Below are positions 43,017-54,882 of a DNA stretch of 64,000 nucleotides, piece after piece (within the stretch, counting starts at the first letter, position 1; each line of letters opens with the position of its first letter). The stretch spans positions 27,529,862 through 27,593,861 of the forward strand of contig CM070874.1 in the NCBI GenBank assembly GCA_036365515.1. Direction: 5' to 3'. This DNA comes from Torymus aiolomorphi (taxonomy: Eukaryota; Arthropoda; Insecta; Hymenoptera; Torymidae). The notes under the pieces were generated by a model. It ran no database searches and was not told the origin of the DNA. It saw nothing but the letters and a program-made list of their open reading frames with translations. The position numbers and the translations under genes were made by a program.

Positions 43017-46000
43017 TGTTTTATTATGTTTTAATATAAAACTTTCTACTAAAGTATAAAATAAGGCAAGTATAGAATTTTTTCTTTATAATCTAGCCCC
43101 ACCCCCCGCTCGGTATGTATTTCTTGAAAGTATGACTTTTTTCTTTTACTCTTGAAAAGTTGTGAAATCGCTCTAAAAGAATTTTACAAAAAAGTAAAGG
43201 CTTAGGCAATTGCATGCAATGTAATTATTGTCCATATCCTTCTCTCCCTTCTCTTATTCGCTCTCACCCTCCTTCTCAGTACTCTCTCAACATCTGCCAC
43301 ACTCTGTACCACAAACTATAATGAGAAGCTAAATATTTTTTTAAACAATCAGTAAAACAAATAGTATTGTTATAAAACTTTCTACGAAAGTATAAAATAA
43401 GGCAAGTATAAGTGTTTTCTGTACAATCTGTAAAATAATAATCAGTGCCAATTAAACAATCAAAATTTGTGAAATCAATTATCAATAGTCAAGTAACGCG
43501 AACAACTCTTCGAAACAAATGTGCTACTGTTGTCAGAATAATGTATTTTGAAAGACCTGTAGAATCATTGAAAAATGTTTTCTCTTATAAAAAGAAAGCA
43601 TTAACATTTTTTTCTCAAAATAATATTTGATTTCTAAATGTATCTAAATTAAAGTAGAAATAATAAAACTTTCTACAATCCCTAGTGGAAATAAACTCTC
43701 TACAAATGCAGTAATTTTAATTTTTTTCATGACTGTACATAATATTTAATAAAATATAGTAGGTAATAAAACTTTCTACGAAAGTATAAAATAAGGCAAG
43801 TATAGACGCTTTTTTTGTATAATCTATGAAATAATAATATTATAATTGTTTAAAAGAAATCAAATAAATACTAGGGGAATAGTCTTTTACTTCTTTGAGT
43901 TAATGTATGCTCAACAAATTATATGTAACTACATTCACATTGTTCACCGTAAATCAAACACATGAAAGTTGTGAAATCAATTTTTAATAGTCAAAAAAGC
44001 TCTCCGAAACCATTACTATATGACTGCTCTCAGAAATTTATTCAAATTGGTTCATCCTTCTATACAAATTAAACACAAGAAAGTACTGAAATCAATTTAT
44101 TGTAGTCAAGTACCGACATAAAACCTTTTGTATTAATTGGATGTAAAATTTCACTTACAGTACTTCTACAAAACTATATAACAGATACTCACTTTACATA
44201 CGCGTGGGCGAAAATTATTCTAATTATATATAACTATATTCTACAACGTCATCTTTTTATTTTATAAAATTCATACAAATTTTTTTAAATATTTACAAAA
44301 AGTCAAAGCTTATATAAAACCATCACATAATTAACATTACATCCTATTGAAAAAAATTCTATAACAACAGAAGTCTAGAGATGCTCTAGCAAGGGGTGGT
44401 CCTATGATGTCCCATACATACTTGGCGGGCCCGACCGTGACGATTGGTAGCTTACTGGTGAGCTATTTAAATGTAGAATACTCAATTTTTGTTTGAATTC
44501 ACAAACAATGTTTATTTATATAAGTCCACTATAAATAATTACGCTAGCTTCAACTTTTAATTGACCATTTACATTCTATTATACAATATATTTAAAATCA
44601 GGATTAACTTTCACTAAAAATATTTTCCCTGGATACGACTTTTTTCTAAAGGGGATAAAATAAAAATGCATATAAATTTATAATGTACTGAAAAGATCTT
44701 TACATTTTTACCTACCGTGCTATATATAAGTAACTTATATTTTGTATTCTATGGCACTTCTACTTAAAAATGAGGAATAGATTTACAAACCAGCATTTAA
44801 TTTGTAGAAGAAATTCATTAACACATTTTGACCGATCTTTTTACCGACCTTCTTTTTCTGGGCCCGCCAAGTATGTATGGGACATCATAGGACCACCCCT
44901 TGCTAGAGCATCTCTAGACTTCTGTTGTTATGGAATTTTTTTCAATAGGATGTAATGTTAATTATGTGATGGTTTTATATAAGCTTTGACTTTTTGTAAA
45001 TATTTGAAAAGTTTTTATGAATTTTATAAAATAAAAAGGTGACGTTGTAGAATATAGTTATATATAATTAGAATAATTTTCGCCCACGCGTATGTAAAGT
45101 GAGTATCTGTCCTATAGTTTTGTAGAAGTACTGTAAGTGAAATTTTACATCCAATTAATACAAAAGGTTTTATGTCGGTACTTGATTACAATAAATTGAT
45201 TTCAGTACTTTCTTGTGTTTAATTTGTATAGAAGGATGAACCAATTTGAATAAATTTCTGAGAGCAGTCATATAGTAATGGTTTCGGAGAGCTTTTTACA
45301 TTACTTGACTATTAAAAATAGATTTCACAACTTTCATGTGTTTGATTTACGGTGAACAATGTGAATGTAGTTACATATAATTTGTTGAACATACATTAAC
45401 TCAAAGAAGTAAAAGACTGTTCCCCTAGTATTTATTTGATTTCTTTTAAACAATTATAATATTATTATTTCATAGATTATACAAAAAAAGCGTCTATACT
45501 TGCCTTATTTTATACTTTCGTAGAAAGTTTTATTACCTACTATATTTTATTAAATATTATGTACAGTCATGAAAAAAAATTAAAATTATTGCATTTGTAG
45601 AGAGTTTATTTCCACTAGGGATTGTAGAAAGTTTTATTATTTCTACTTTAATTTAGATACATTTAGAAATCAAATATTATTTTGAGAAAAAAATGTTAAT
45701 GCTTTCTTTTTATAAGAGAAAACATTTTTCAATGATTCTACAGGTCTTTCAAAATACATTATTCTGACAACAGTAGCACATTTGTTTCGAAGAGTTGTTC
45801 GCGTTACTTGACTATTGATAATTGATTTCACAAATTTTGATTGTTTAATTGGCACTGATTATTATTTTACAGATTGTACAGAAAACACTTATACTTGCCT
45901 TATTTTATACTTTCGTAGAAAGTTTTATAACAATACTATTTGATTTACTGATTGTTTAAAAAAAATATTTAGCTTCTCTTTATAGTTTGTGGTACAGAGT

Positions 46001-46272
46001 GTGGCAGATGTTGAGAGAATACTGAGAAGGAGGGTGAGAGCGAATAAGAGAAGGGAGAGAAGGATGTGGACAATAATTACATTGCATGCAATTGCCTAAG
46101 CTTTTACTTTTTTGTAAAATTCTTTTAGAGAGATTTCACAACTTTTCAAGAGTAAAAGAAAAAAGTCATACTTTCAAGAAATACATACCGAGCGGGGGGT
46201 GGGGCTAGATTATAAAGAAAAAATTCTATACTTGCCTTATTTTATACTTTAGTAGAAAGTTTTATATTAAAA
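43017..46272. mobile_element. Large palindrome 2 (arms ~1.41 kb, loop ~0.43 kb)
   Basis: Left arm 43017-44432 and right arm 44860-46272 are inverted copies, ending TTATGTTTTAATATAAAAC on the outside and GGCGGGCCCGA on the inside. Each arm holds three hairpin-tag modules. Its right end coincides with the right edge of the 13.8-kb insertion. It is diverged from palindrome 1 in the arms and loop but clearly the same family. Confidence 0.85.
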
Positions 46273-46276
46273 CATA

Positions 46277-47060
46277 ATCGTATTTTATATCATTTATGAT
46301 GGGATCAGTACAAGATAAATCTTCCAACAATAATAATTTATTTATATGATCTAAAGCTAAGTTATCTTTATTTTCATGAAAATCTTCACTAAAGTGTTTT
46401 TAAAAATTTTCCCAAATAATATTGGCTTGAATATTTTCTGTTAGTAGAAACGAAGTAAAAAATTTACGTAATTGAAAAGGTAACATGATACGACATGCTT
46501 CTTCAAAAATTTTTATATTTATAAATCATTTTCTATTAAATCCATTGCAGTCGCACCTTCTTTATGAATATTATACGTTACATTTTTATATGTACGTAAA
46601 TTTTTAAAAGATGTAGCGCCTTTTATACCACTTAATATTAATTTTAAAGCGAATCTTTCAGAATATTTTGGAGATACTATATTTAAACGTCCAATAGCAT
46701 AATGTTTTTGTTCACGTTCACGTTTTACCCAAACATTTTTTGCGTTAAATATATAATAATGCGGTATATTAACGTATTTTATATTATTTGGGAATTTATC
46801 ATTTTTATTCAAATCAAACCACGCTGTTAAAGTTTTTTCCAATTATCAAGAGCATCTATTTCATAATTTTCTTCAAAAACAATTTTTTGTTGATTTTCTG
46901 TATGAACTGCTAAAGGGATAACAGTATGACTCCTTCCACATAAGGGAAATTTTTGTAACCGCCATGCTGCTTCCATTGGGCTAAAGTACCGGCCATCAAT
47001 ATATTCAGTAATTTCATCATATATTCCATTTCTTTTGTCATCATTTTTTTTAATGTACAA
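46277..47060 (-). pseudogene. Helitron copy 2: Rep-helicase connecting region
   Basis: Three segments in different phases (47060-46827, 46842-46519 and 46518-46277) continue RepHel after the Y2 motif. They carry GRYFSPMEAAWRLQKFPL, then TAWFDLNKNDKFPNN, HYYIFNAKNVWVKR, IGRLNIVSPKYSERFALKL and GIKGATSFKNLRTY. These are standard Helitron linker motifs. Frameshifts near 47060, 46845 and 46500 disrupt it. The 13.8-kb insertion follows. Confidence 0.8.
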
Positions 47061-48228
47061 AAAGCTCTATCACTACCTTTATGTATATAATCAAAAATAT
47101 ATTTGATGCTTTGAATTGAAGCACAATATTCAACATTAATATGACATTTATATTTTTCTAATAAAAATTTATTGTAAGGAACTACCATTGAATTATCTAC
47201 TGGAATAATTTTTTTACTTCTTTTAAGTCGATATGTGTAATTATCAGAAGAATTATTTGTTCGTTTATATTGAGGATAATCATTTTTTTTAAATGTTGTT
47301 GACGATTGAAAAGGTTTAAGAAAATTTTTTTTACAAAGGTCTTTACATTTATCGTAACACGGAGAATTTTCACTATGTGGTCCATGTAACATATGTTTTA
47401 CAACTAATTTTTGTAATTTTTTATCATTATTAGAAAGTATCTCAGCGGAAATGTGTTTATTAATAGCTTCTGGTGTCATTAATTTATTTTTATGATCTAA
47501 TGTTACTACAAGATGTGCATGCGGTAATCCTCTTTTCTGAAATTCAATAGTATACACATAAGCTAAAGCATTTCCAAAAATTTGATGGTTTTCTATATCG
47601 TTAAGTAAACACTTAAATTTTGTATAAAATAATCTAACTGTAATATTTGGTATATTATTGGGCGTAGTTCCAATAGGAAATGTCGTTAATACATTTTTTG
47701 GACTCGTTAGTCTCCCTCCAAATAAAAGTGGATTGAAATTTTCTGAATTTGGTCTGTAAGCTAATCTATAAGAATAGTGCTGTAATATTGTTAGAAGGTT
47801 TTCTTTTGAATCATATGGTTTTTTAGTATAACCAATACTCCAGCCTAAATCTCCTGAAGGAAAAAATAATAGAAATACCATTGGGTCAAAATGATGTGAT
47901 AATTTACTTAAATATGTGTATTCTTTTTCATTAGAACTATTTTTTGGGTAAACGCATAGATCATAATTATGAGGGATTCCTGATTTGGAAATAATTATAG
48001 CTCCACATTCCGACGTTAATGATTGAGTATAATTATTTTTTTGATTATTATTCTTACGAACAAAATATAATTTATAATTTGAAAGTTTCTCTGTATTAGT
48101 TATTTCGTGTAAATATTTATACTGTTTAGCATAAGGATTTATACTATCTACAACTTCAGTCAATAATTTTAAATGTTCTTGAGTTAAATCTTTATGACTC
48201 TTTATTTTTATTTCAATTGCAGTATTGT

Positions 48229-48232
<4 letters not shown>
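46910..48232 (-). pseudogene. Helitron copy 2: HUH replication initiator
   Basis: This segment (ATG-initiated part 48163-46910) encodes the Rep domain. It has HHFDPMVFLLFFPSGDLGW, YRLAYRPNSENFNPLLFGGR, the HUH motif KRGLPHAHLVV, HMLHGPHSENSPCYDKCKDLC, and the two-tyrosine motif KYIFDYIHKGSDRA. In HUH Rep proteins the paired histidines bind metal and the tyrosines attack DNA. After SDRA the frame runs out of phase; the last ~35 residues read here are spurious. Upstream it connects with the zinc finger at 48748-49092 across insert 48233-48770. Confidence 0.85.

Positions 48233-48274
<42 letters not shown>
48233..48274. repeat. (AT)n microsatellite
   Basis: Left boundary of the double modular insertion within the Helitron coding sequence. 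Confidence 0.95.
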
Positions 48275-48277
<3 letters not shown>

Positions 48278-48512
48278 TTTGTAAATTGGTACTTTTGAGG
48301 AGATGTGAACCTTTCGTTCAGAGTTCGGACAATGTGACTAAAGAAATAATGACCTTCAGGTTACCGACTCTGGGAAAAGGGGGTATAGATTTCTCCTCAA
48401 AAATCGCAATTCTTGCTTTGAGAAATTTGAGGAGTCTCTTCAAAATGCCGACATCTCTTCAAAATTACCGATCTATACGTTGATATCTCTTCAAATATAC
48501 CAATTCCCATAG

Positions 48513-48513
<1 letters not shown>
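48275..48513 (+). mobile_element. (TA)n-bounded modular insert B
   Basis: An inverted copy TTTTGAGGAGATG (48293-48305) is followed by the core GTGACTAAAGAAATAAT (48334-48350). Four direct copies of a unit like TCTCTTCAAAATNCCGA follow (48391-48507). (AT)n and (TA)n enclose it. Same order as insert A but with another repeat sequence. Confidence 0.6.

Positions 48514-48586
<73 letters not shown>
48514..48586. repeat. (TA)n microsatellite
   Basis: Separates inserts B and C. Confidence 0.95.
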
Positions 48587-48588
<2 letters not shown>

Positions 48589-48770
48589 CCATATTACTGT
48601 ATACCTATACGTGACTAAAGAAATAATGTCTCTTATGGGGGCCGATGTCCTCAAAACTGACGTTAAACATATGTAGATTCAGGGACTATCCCCAAAACTA
48701 ACAAATGTCCCCGAAACCAACGTTAAACATCTGGAATGTCCTGGAAACTAACATAAAATATATATATATA
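48587..48770 (+). mobile_element. (TA)n-bounded modular insert C
   Basis: The core GTGACTAAAGAAATAAT is at 48611-48627. It is followed by four direct copies of GTCCYCRAAACYRAC, two continuing GTTAAACAT. The repeat resembles that of insert A (GTCCTGAAA…CGGTAAACAT). A short TA tract (48758-48770) closes the unit, and Helitron sequence resumes at 48771. No inverted upstream copy is obvious. Confidence 0.6.
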
Positions 48771-49092
48771 ATTGCCCACACGAAGGTTCTGCATTTTTTT
48801 TTGGTAATAAAGTATTTGGCGTTATATGACAAACTTGTCTTTGAAGTTTTAAATTATAAATAGCTTTTTTCTTTTCGTATTTTACGTTTGCACTAAATGT
48901 AGCAAAGCAAAATAAGTTATTATAATATCTGATTAAAGTTCGAAAATTATTATCATATAATAATAGATTCTTTAGTGTTTTATTATATATACTTAGCGAA
49001 GACAAAATTATTTTACCCTCACGACAACAAATTAATTTATGATTTTCTTCTTTCCAATATACTGCCGAACAAAATTTACAAACATAACTCAT
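48748..49092 (-). pseudogene. Helitron copy 2: RepHel N-terminal zinc finger
   Basis: Starts at ATG 49092 with SYVCKFCSAVYWKEEN…LICCREGK, a Cys-rich finger as in copy 1. It continues LIRYYNNLFCFATFSANV and LQRQVCHITPNTLLP and reaches EPSCGQL, where it is broken by insert 48233-48770. The last few residues (YIYILC) are translated TA repeat. Confidence 0.8.
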
Positions 49093-50891
49093 ATTACCAA
49101 AATATGATTCATACTCTAAATTTTTATTTTTATTACATTTCTGTTTATTTACTTTTAACGTAGAAAAGGATGATGACGCAAGATGTTCGAGGACGAGCTC
49201 GGCAACGCCTCGCCTACACTATATGTGACGCGATCCGAGAAAAGGGACCTTCTATCCAAAAACAAAAGTTTACAGGGCGAGCGGTTGAAGAAATCAAAAC
49301 AAACTCGAGCATTCGAGGCCACGGAGCGGAGGAGAAGTCTCGGAGAGAAACCCTACCCCCACTTCGCTTAGTTCCCCTACATTCCCGTAACACTCTTCTC
49401 TGTTCGTTCGAGCTCCGTAACCGAGCGCAGAGCGTGCGGGCGGTCGAGTTCATTATGAAAGGTTCCCAATAGATGCGCGGAGACAGATAATCGGACATCG
49501 AAATTGTTATTTGACGTTAATACACAATTTGGTCTTTGCACATAAATTTGATTCAAATTTTGACAATTGCAAACTGTAGCACATTAAAAAAAAATGATAT
49601 GTACTGTTTTATTTTCTTGAAAAAGATTTACTGCAAAAGTAACGCGAGTTTCCAATTTTTTATCTATAGATATACTGTGCATGTTTAAGACGTCACAAAT
49701 TAACGGATACGTCACAACTTACTACTTCATAAACGTTATATTTTCGTCAATTTTTGAGATTTAACAAAAAGCAAATATACGTGCTCATTGATTTTATATT
49801 GGCTATTAAAATCAGCAATAAAAAAACCGTTGAAATTCTGAATTACAGTTATGTATTTCAAATGAAGTTAATACTTTGAAAAACCATTTATAAACATAAA
49901 ACAATTTGAGTAATAGAAAATATAGATTTAGACAGTCAAATGTTTCATTTCTGTTTTAAAATCATAAATGTTTCTACAAGTCTTTTCGAGTTAGAAAATA
50001 ACTATTGATTGCGTAAAATTATCCAGTGTTTTGATCTAAATGTCCGGAAAATTGCGATGAAATGCTTTAAAATTAAAATTCTGCATTTGCATGAATTCAG
50101 AAATACTTTAATCCAGTTGTAATCGAGAATGTCGATTTTCTTTTCATTCTTGGAACTGAATTTTCTTTTGAATAATTCAATCTCGTTTGTCCGAACACAA
50201 AAACGTGTTCAGAGACTAATGTATTCAGTTTAGATTTTTTTATGCAAAAAGACACGAAATAAGGTATTTGCATGAAAAATAAAATCGATTCTTTCTTATC
50301 GCATACTGACGAGAAACGAAAAATATTACATACGTATTTTTTTATTTCTCCCCAAAAAAATTATTTTCAAAGTTACGCGGGTTTTAATTTTTATATATAT
50401 ATAGATATACTGCCCATGATTATGAGGTAGTAATACTTTACTGACGTCATACTACGCCACTTTTAAAAACTCTATATCTCCGCCAATTTTGAAGATATGG
50501 CGAAAAGAAAAAATACGTGTCTACTAATTTTTCATTGACTATCATAACCAGCAATAAAAAAAATCGATGCAAGTAGCCTATTATGAATAGAGCTATGCAT
50601 GTATAATAAACAGAGTAACTTAATTATCACTTACATGAAATAATAAATGAATTAATATAATACAGAACGTTAACATGACTCACGAAATTAAAATAGCTTA
50701 AGATAAGTGCACAAGTTTGCATCCCTCTAATATATTTCTATCGCAATTTAACAGCGATTAAATGTATTTTAATTCAAGTTAGACATTCGAAATAATTTTT
50801 ATAGCCTCTCTGATACTTTTTGGTTGTTAAAAAACATTCTCATTTGTAACCAAAAGTAATTTTTTCTTTTTTTCTGATTTTTTCTGTAAAC

Positions 50892-50959
50892 CATCCCACG
50901 AAGAACACATTTCTAGACCCTTTCTAGACGTTTTCTAGAAATGTGTTCTTCGTGGGATG
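50892..50959. other. Perfect 26-bp stem hairpin
   Basis: Arms 50892-50917 (CATCCCACGAAGAACACATT onward) and 50934-50959 are exact reverse complements with a 16-nt loop. This could be a tiny MITE relic or a structured RNA. No target duplication is evident. Confidence 0.8.
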
Positions 50960-52227
50960 TCGTTGCCCCCATGAACCAGTTTGCAGTTTGGACTGCTCCA
51001 GTTTGCGGTCCCTGAGTTTTTGTTCGTATCAATTAGATACCAAAGACACATTTCAGTTTCTAGTTATTCCAAATCATGGTACAATTATTATTTTTTCAAC
51101 TTTTCGTTACTTGATTGTTTCATATAAGTTATATTCAACATGTAGTTCATGGAAATGATGTTCTTACTATCCATTGGAGTAGATAAGGTTGTAACAAATA
51201 ATTAATTATTATACGCATCCAGAAAATAGCATTTATAATATTCTGAGCGGTTTAAAATTAATCTGTAAGAAACGACGAAATATTATGGAAGAAATGTTCA
51301 AAAGCTAATAAATGCAAACAGGCACATGCATATATCTTTATCACGTACCAGTTTGTATTCCATAAAATTTCATTGAAAATATGTATGTAGGGGAGATTTT
51401 GGTTTTTCGTGTTCTTGAACATAACAATGTTCTCCCGATCTTTGTTATTGTTGTCACTATTCCTTGTTCGAAAGATGATTCACTTTCAAAATACTTTTTG
51501 TCGCTGAATTTCTAATGTATCAAAACAAGCAATTACATCAGCTTTACATTTCGTTAATCACTTTGCCGACAAATTATTTCATACCTTGTTCATAAGTTCC
51601 TTGTTAATAAGTGCCTTCTTAATGTTAACCCATTTAATGAGTGACACCGTGAGAGATGAATTTATCTCCACCACAGTGCTTCGAATAATAATAGTTAATG
51701 AGTACAGACGAGTAAATCTTACTTGAACGTAAAATTTTTATTGTTTTGTGGCTTCGAATTTCAACTTTTGAATAATTTAGAGTAGACAATTTACCGATTA
51801 ATAGAAAATAAATTTATAGACCTTTGCACCTCTTGGACAACATGAAAATTGTTAGTTATTGTATTTTTACTAAGTCATCTGCATGTCTTTTATGTTATTT
51901 ATCTCTTTATTAGTCTAAACATTATGTATTTATTAATTGACATCGTTAAACTTTCTAGAACAATGTTAAATTTATGACTTTTTATAGCTGAAAGAAAATC
52001 TGACTCAGATCAAAAGCTTTGCGCAATTTCATAAAACTGCCTTCACAGAATAGTTTGCACAAAATTTGTACAAATTTCATGCAAACGCGTTTGCATTAAA
52101 CACTTTCCATGTGAGTTTGTTCAAAATTTGCCTGAAGTCTGATCATGGATACGTTCACACGTTTGGGCAAACGCATATACGTGATTTAGCACGGCGTTTG
52201 CATTAAATTTCTTTATAGATTGCACAA

Positions 52228-52319
52228 TATATTTGCATTGCAACCTGTCATATATTTGCATTGCAACCTGTCATATATTTGCATTGCAACCTGTCATATA
52301 TTTGCATTGCAACCTGTTC
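52228..52319. repeat. 23-bp minisatellite, four copies
   Basis: Unit contains ATTTGCATTGCAACCTGTCA and is repeated with essentially no divergence, so the array is young. Confidence 0.9.
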
Positions 52320-52707
52320 TGTCGAAGTGATTGACTTTTTTATTTGCTTAAACTACTCTGATCAATTAATAATGTTTCGATCATACAATGACATATGTAT
52401 AACTATATATTAATTCATCGTCTACTTAAAATTTTATGACGATGGGAAGTTGAAGAACAGTAATCATTACTTATGACCTTTTATTCCTTAGAATATACAA
52501 TACTGGTCGAACAAATTCTAGAGCCCTATTGATATAATTGATATCAGGTCATGTCATATATTTGGGGCAATATTTATATTATTACATAGAAACACAAAAT
52601 AAATAATAATACTAATAATAGAAATAATAAAAATACACAATGTTTGTACATTAATTTGTCTCTAAAAGTTATCGACGCTCAATACAAAATGATACATTTC
52701 TTATTCT

Positions 52708-53763
52708 TTAGTCAGACGGTTTTCGCTTCCTCTTGGTTTTTGCAATCTGCGGTTTTGGAGCAACTAAATCTTTACTCTCGTCTTTTATACATAGATTGCG
52801 AATCTGATCGTAAAGGTACCATGCTCTTTCATTAGTAAGGCCTGTCGGAGTTATTTTTTTGAAAACGATGTCTTGTATGTTGGAAGGCAGCTTAAATTCG
52901 TGGATAATAACTCCCGGAGAGTCCACAAAAATTCGACCCTTGACGACGTGCGACTCCGAATCGATACAGAAGTGATGGTATTTGGTAATTCCTGGGATTG
53001 GTTTAAAATGACTACGTAGAAAAGAATCCCACTCGTACCATTCAAAATTTCGACTTTTCGTGTTTGGGTCAATACTTGGAAGTGCAATGTTAAAACCATT
53101 AGGAGATGATTTATTGACGACCTCAATTAGATCCTGGGTGCAATCAACATTGGCACTGGAGTATTTAGCCTTGAGTATCCCAAAATTCCTGTCGGGGCTA
53201 AACTTAGTATGTCCTGTCAGTAGAAAATTTAGCGATATTTTTTTATTTCGTCCACTCAAAACGCGCCACACTAGGTACTGAATCATCGCGTTGTTCTTGT
53301 TTTGCCCGACACAATTGTCGGCGAACAAAACTAAGTTTTCCGCCGATGGCATGTTTTCCAAATAGCAGTGTAGCATGCTTATCACCGCATTTGCACCTTT
53401 TCCTGTAGCGTCTTCCTCGTCAATCAAAAAGTTGGTTTGAATTTGCGTTGCCTCATTTTGGACTCCAAAAATGCTGCATTTCCTAAGCGCTTTGAAGTAA
53501 GAGGATCGAACTTGCTGCGGACTGCTAGGAAATGAAACATTTTGGGCGAAATCGAATGATAAAACAGCTAGTTTTTCCGGTTCAGAGGATTTTGCTTGTT
53601 TTCTCCAAAAATTATAGTATTCTCTTTGAATTTTGGCTGCATTTAGGTGGTCCATAGCCTTGCCTAGTTCAGTTTCTTTCAATCCATCATCAAGATTAGA
53701 TGATCTGACTATGCTCAGATTGTTTAGGCGGCATACGTCACACAGATCATCAGCTGGCTTCAT
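52708..53763 (-). CDS. Transposon-type protein of the LCDVCR / ADNC-GQNKNN / GHTKFSPDR family
   Basis: A 351-residue frame has a strong, recognisable motif order: PADDLCDVCRLNNL, HLNAAKIQREYYNFWRKQA, LAVLSFDFAQNVSFPSSP, SIFGVQNEATQIQTNFLIDE, KGANAVISMLHCYLE, LFADNCVGQNKNNAMIQYL, LLTGHTKFSPDRNFG. I associate this with the uncharacterised domain (DUF7869-like) found in many arthropod and cnidarian repeat proteins. The conserved D in SFDF, the DN in ADNC and the D in SPDR could form an RNase H-like acidic set, but that is speculation. It ends with a basic tail (KTKRKRKPSD). It is the main gene of the 49225-57218 element. Confidence 0.65.
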   Translation of the reverse strand: MKPADDLCDVCRLNNLSIVRSSNLDDGLKETELGKAMDHLNAAKIQREYYNFWRKQAKSSEPEKLAVLSFDFAQNVSFPSSPQQVRSSYFKALRKCSIFGVQNEATQIQTNFLIDEEDATGKGANAVISMLHCYLENMPSAENLVLFADNCVGQNKNNAMIQYLVWRVLSGRNKKISLNFLLTGHTKFSPDRNFGILKAKYSSANVDCTQDLIEVVNKSSPNGFNIALPSIDPNTKSRNFEWYEWDSFLRSHFKPIPGITKYHHFCIDSESHVVKGRIFVDSPGVIIHEFKLPSNIQDIVFKKITPTGLTNERAWYLYDQIRNLCIKDESKDLVAPKPQIAKTKRKRKPSD

Positions 53764-53768
53764 CGTGG

Positions 53769-54137
53769 TTACGTACGGGCAATAATCTCTCCAACTTTTC
53801 GAAATGAAACGAGTGATATAATACCAGTATCCGGCGTTTCAGTTTTTGCTTTCAGATATTGCTGATAAACAGAGGTTTTTGTAAGTGAAGATGGTAATTT
53901 TATGACTTTGAAATCTCTGAATTGAGGTAAGCGTCCTGGAAGCGGAAGTGCTGTTTTTTCGGCAAGAGTGGTGATGAAGGAAGTAATATTTTTAATTTCG
54001 TCTTCTTGAATGATATTGCTCCTCCTTGCAACTTTCTGAGAAGACTTATGTTGCCTTGGAACAAGACCTTGACTCTCGTAAGAACTCAACAAATTTTTGT
54101 AACGCTTTATCCCTAAATTGTACATAAAAAAATACAT
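53769..54137 (-). pseudogene. N-terminal part of the same transposon-type protein, out of frame
   Basis: A 122-residue frame immediately precedes 52708-53763 in another phase. It carries KRYKNLLSSYESQGLVPRQHK, a basic patch, LPGRLPQFRDFKVIKLPSS and VYQQYLKAK, then SLVSFRKVGEII. Such a segment usually leads directly into the cysteine motif that starts the next ORF. A single frameshift at about 53765 explains the break, so the gene is probably inactive as it stands. 54140-54436 holds degraded upstream sequence. Confidence 0.55.
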
Positions 54138-54436
54138 TTCGCGACATATCGGGATGTCTGCGAAGTAATGTGAGACGTGTAGATAATCCTTCTAAGCTTT
54201 TGGATTAATTCTTGACTCTCCCCTTTTCGTATATTTTCCGTATTCTGAAAGTAGTTCTTGAATGCGTCGATGAGCTTGAAAGTGTGAAAGAATTATAAGG
54301 TCCTGCTCTTTCTTGTCCAGCTCCATGAAATCGTATCTATAAAGCATTTAGTAACTGAAGAAAACCAGATAATCACTGCCCAAATTATCCCTTGTGACTA
54401 CGATTAAAATTATTTCAACTTTATGATTACGATGTT

Positions 54437-54882
54437 CCCCAAGTAAAAAAGGGCCATATATGGGCCATATATGGTCAAAACGGAAAAGCACGAAAACATA
54501 CATCAAATTAAGTTATTTGTTACTTTTTAATTTTCCCAGTACATTGCGTTTGATGAAAAGAATGTATGCATGCAATATTATTCTTTACACGACACCGTAT
54601 AATAGAGATAACATCAGAAAACGTAAAAAGACCATACATGAAAGCCATATATGGCCCATATATGACTTCCATGTATGGTCTTTTTACGTTTTCTGATGTT
54701 ATCTCTATTCTACAGTGTCTTGTCAAGAATAATATTCCATGCATTCATTCTTTTTATCAAATGCATCGTCGTTGAAAAATTAAAAAGTAACAAATAATTC
54801 AATTTGAGGTATTTTTCGTGTTTTTCAGTTTTGACCATATATGGCCTATGTATGGCCCATATATGGCCCTTTTTTACTAGGG
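54437..54882. mobile_element. Palindromic MITE, ~446 bp
   Basis: Inverted arms begin CCCNAGTAAAAAAGGGCCAT and are rich in GGCCATATATGG motifs. The centre carries a second inner palindrome (AAAGACCATACATG). Both strands therefore show similar spurious frames. No clear target duplication. Confidence 0.8.
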
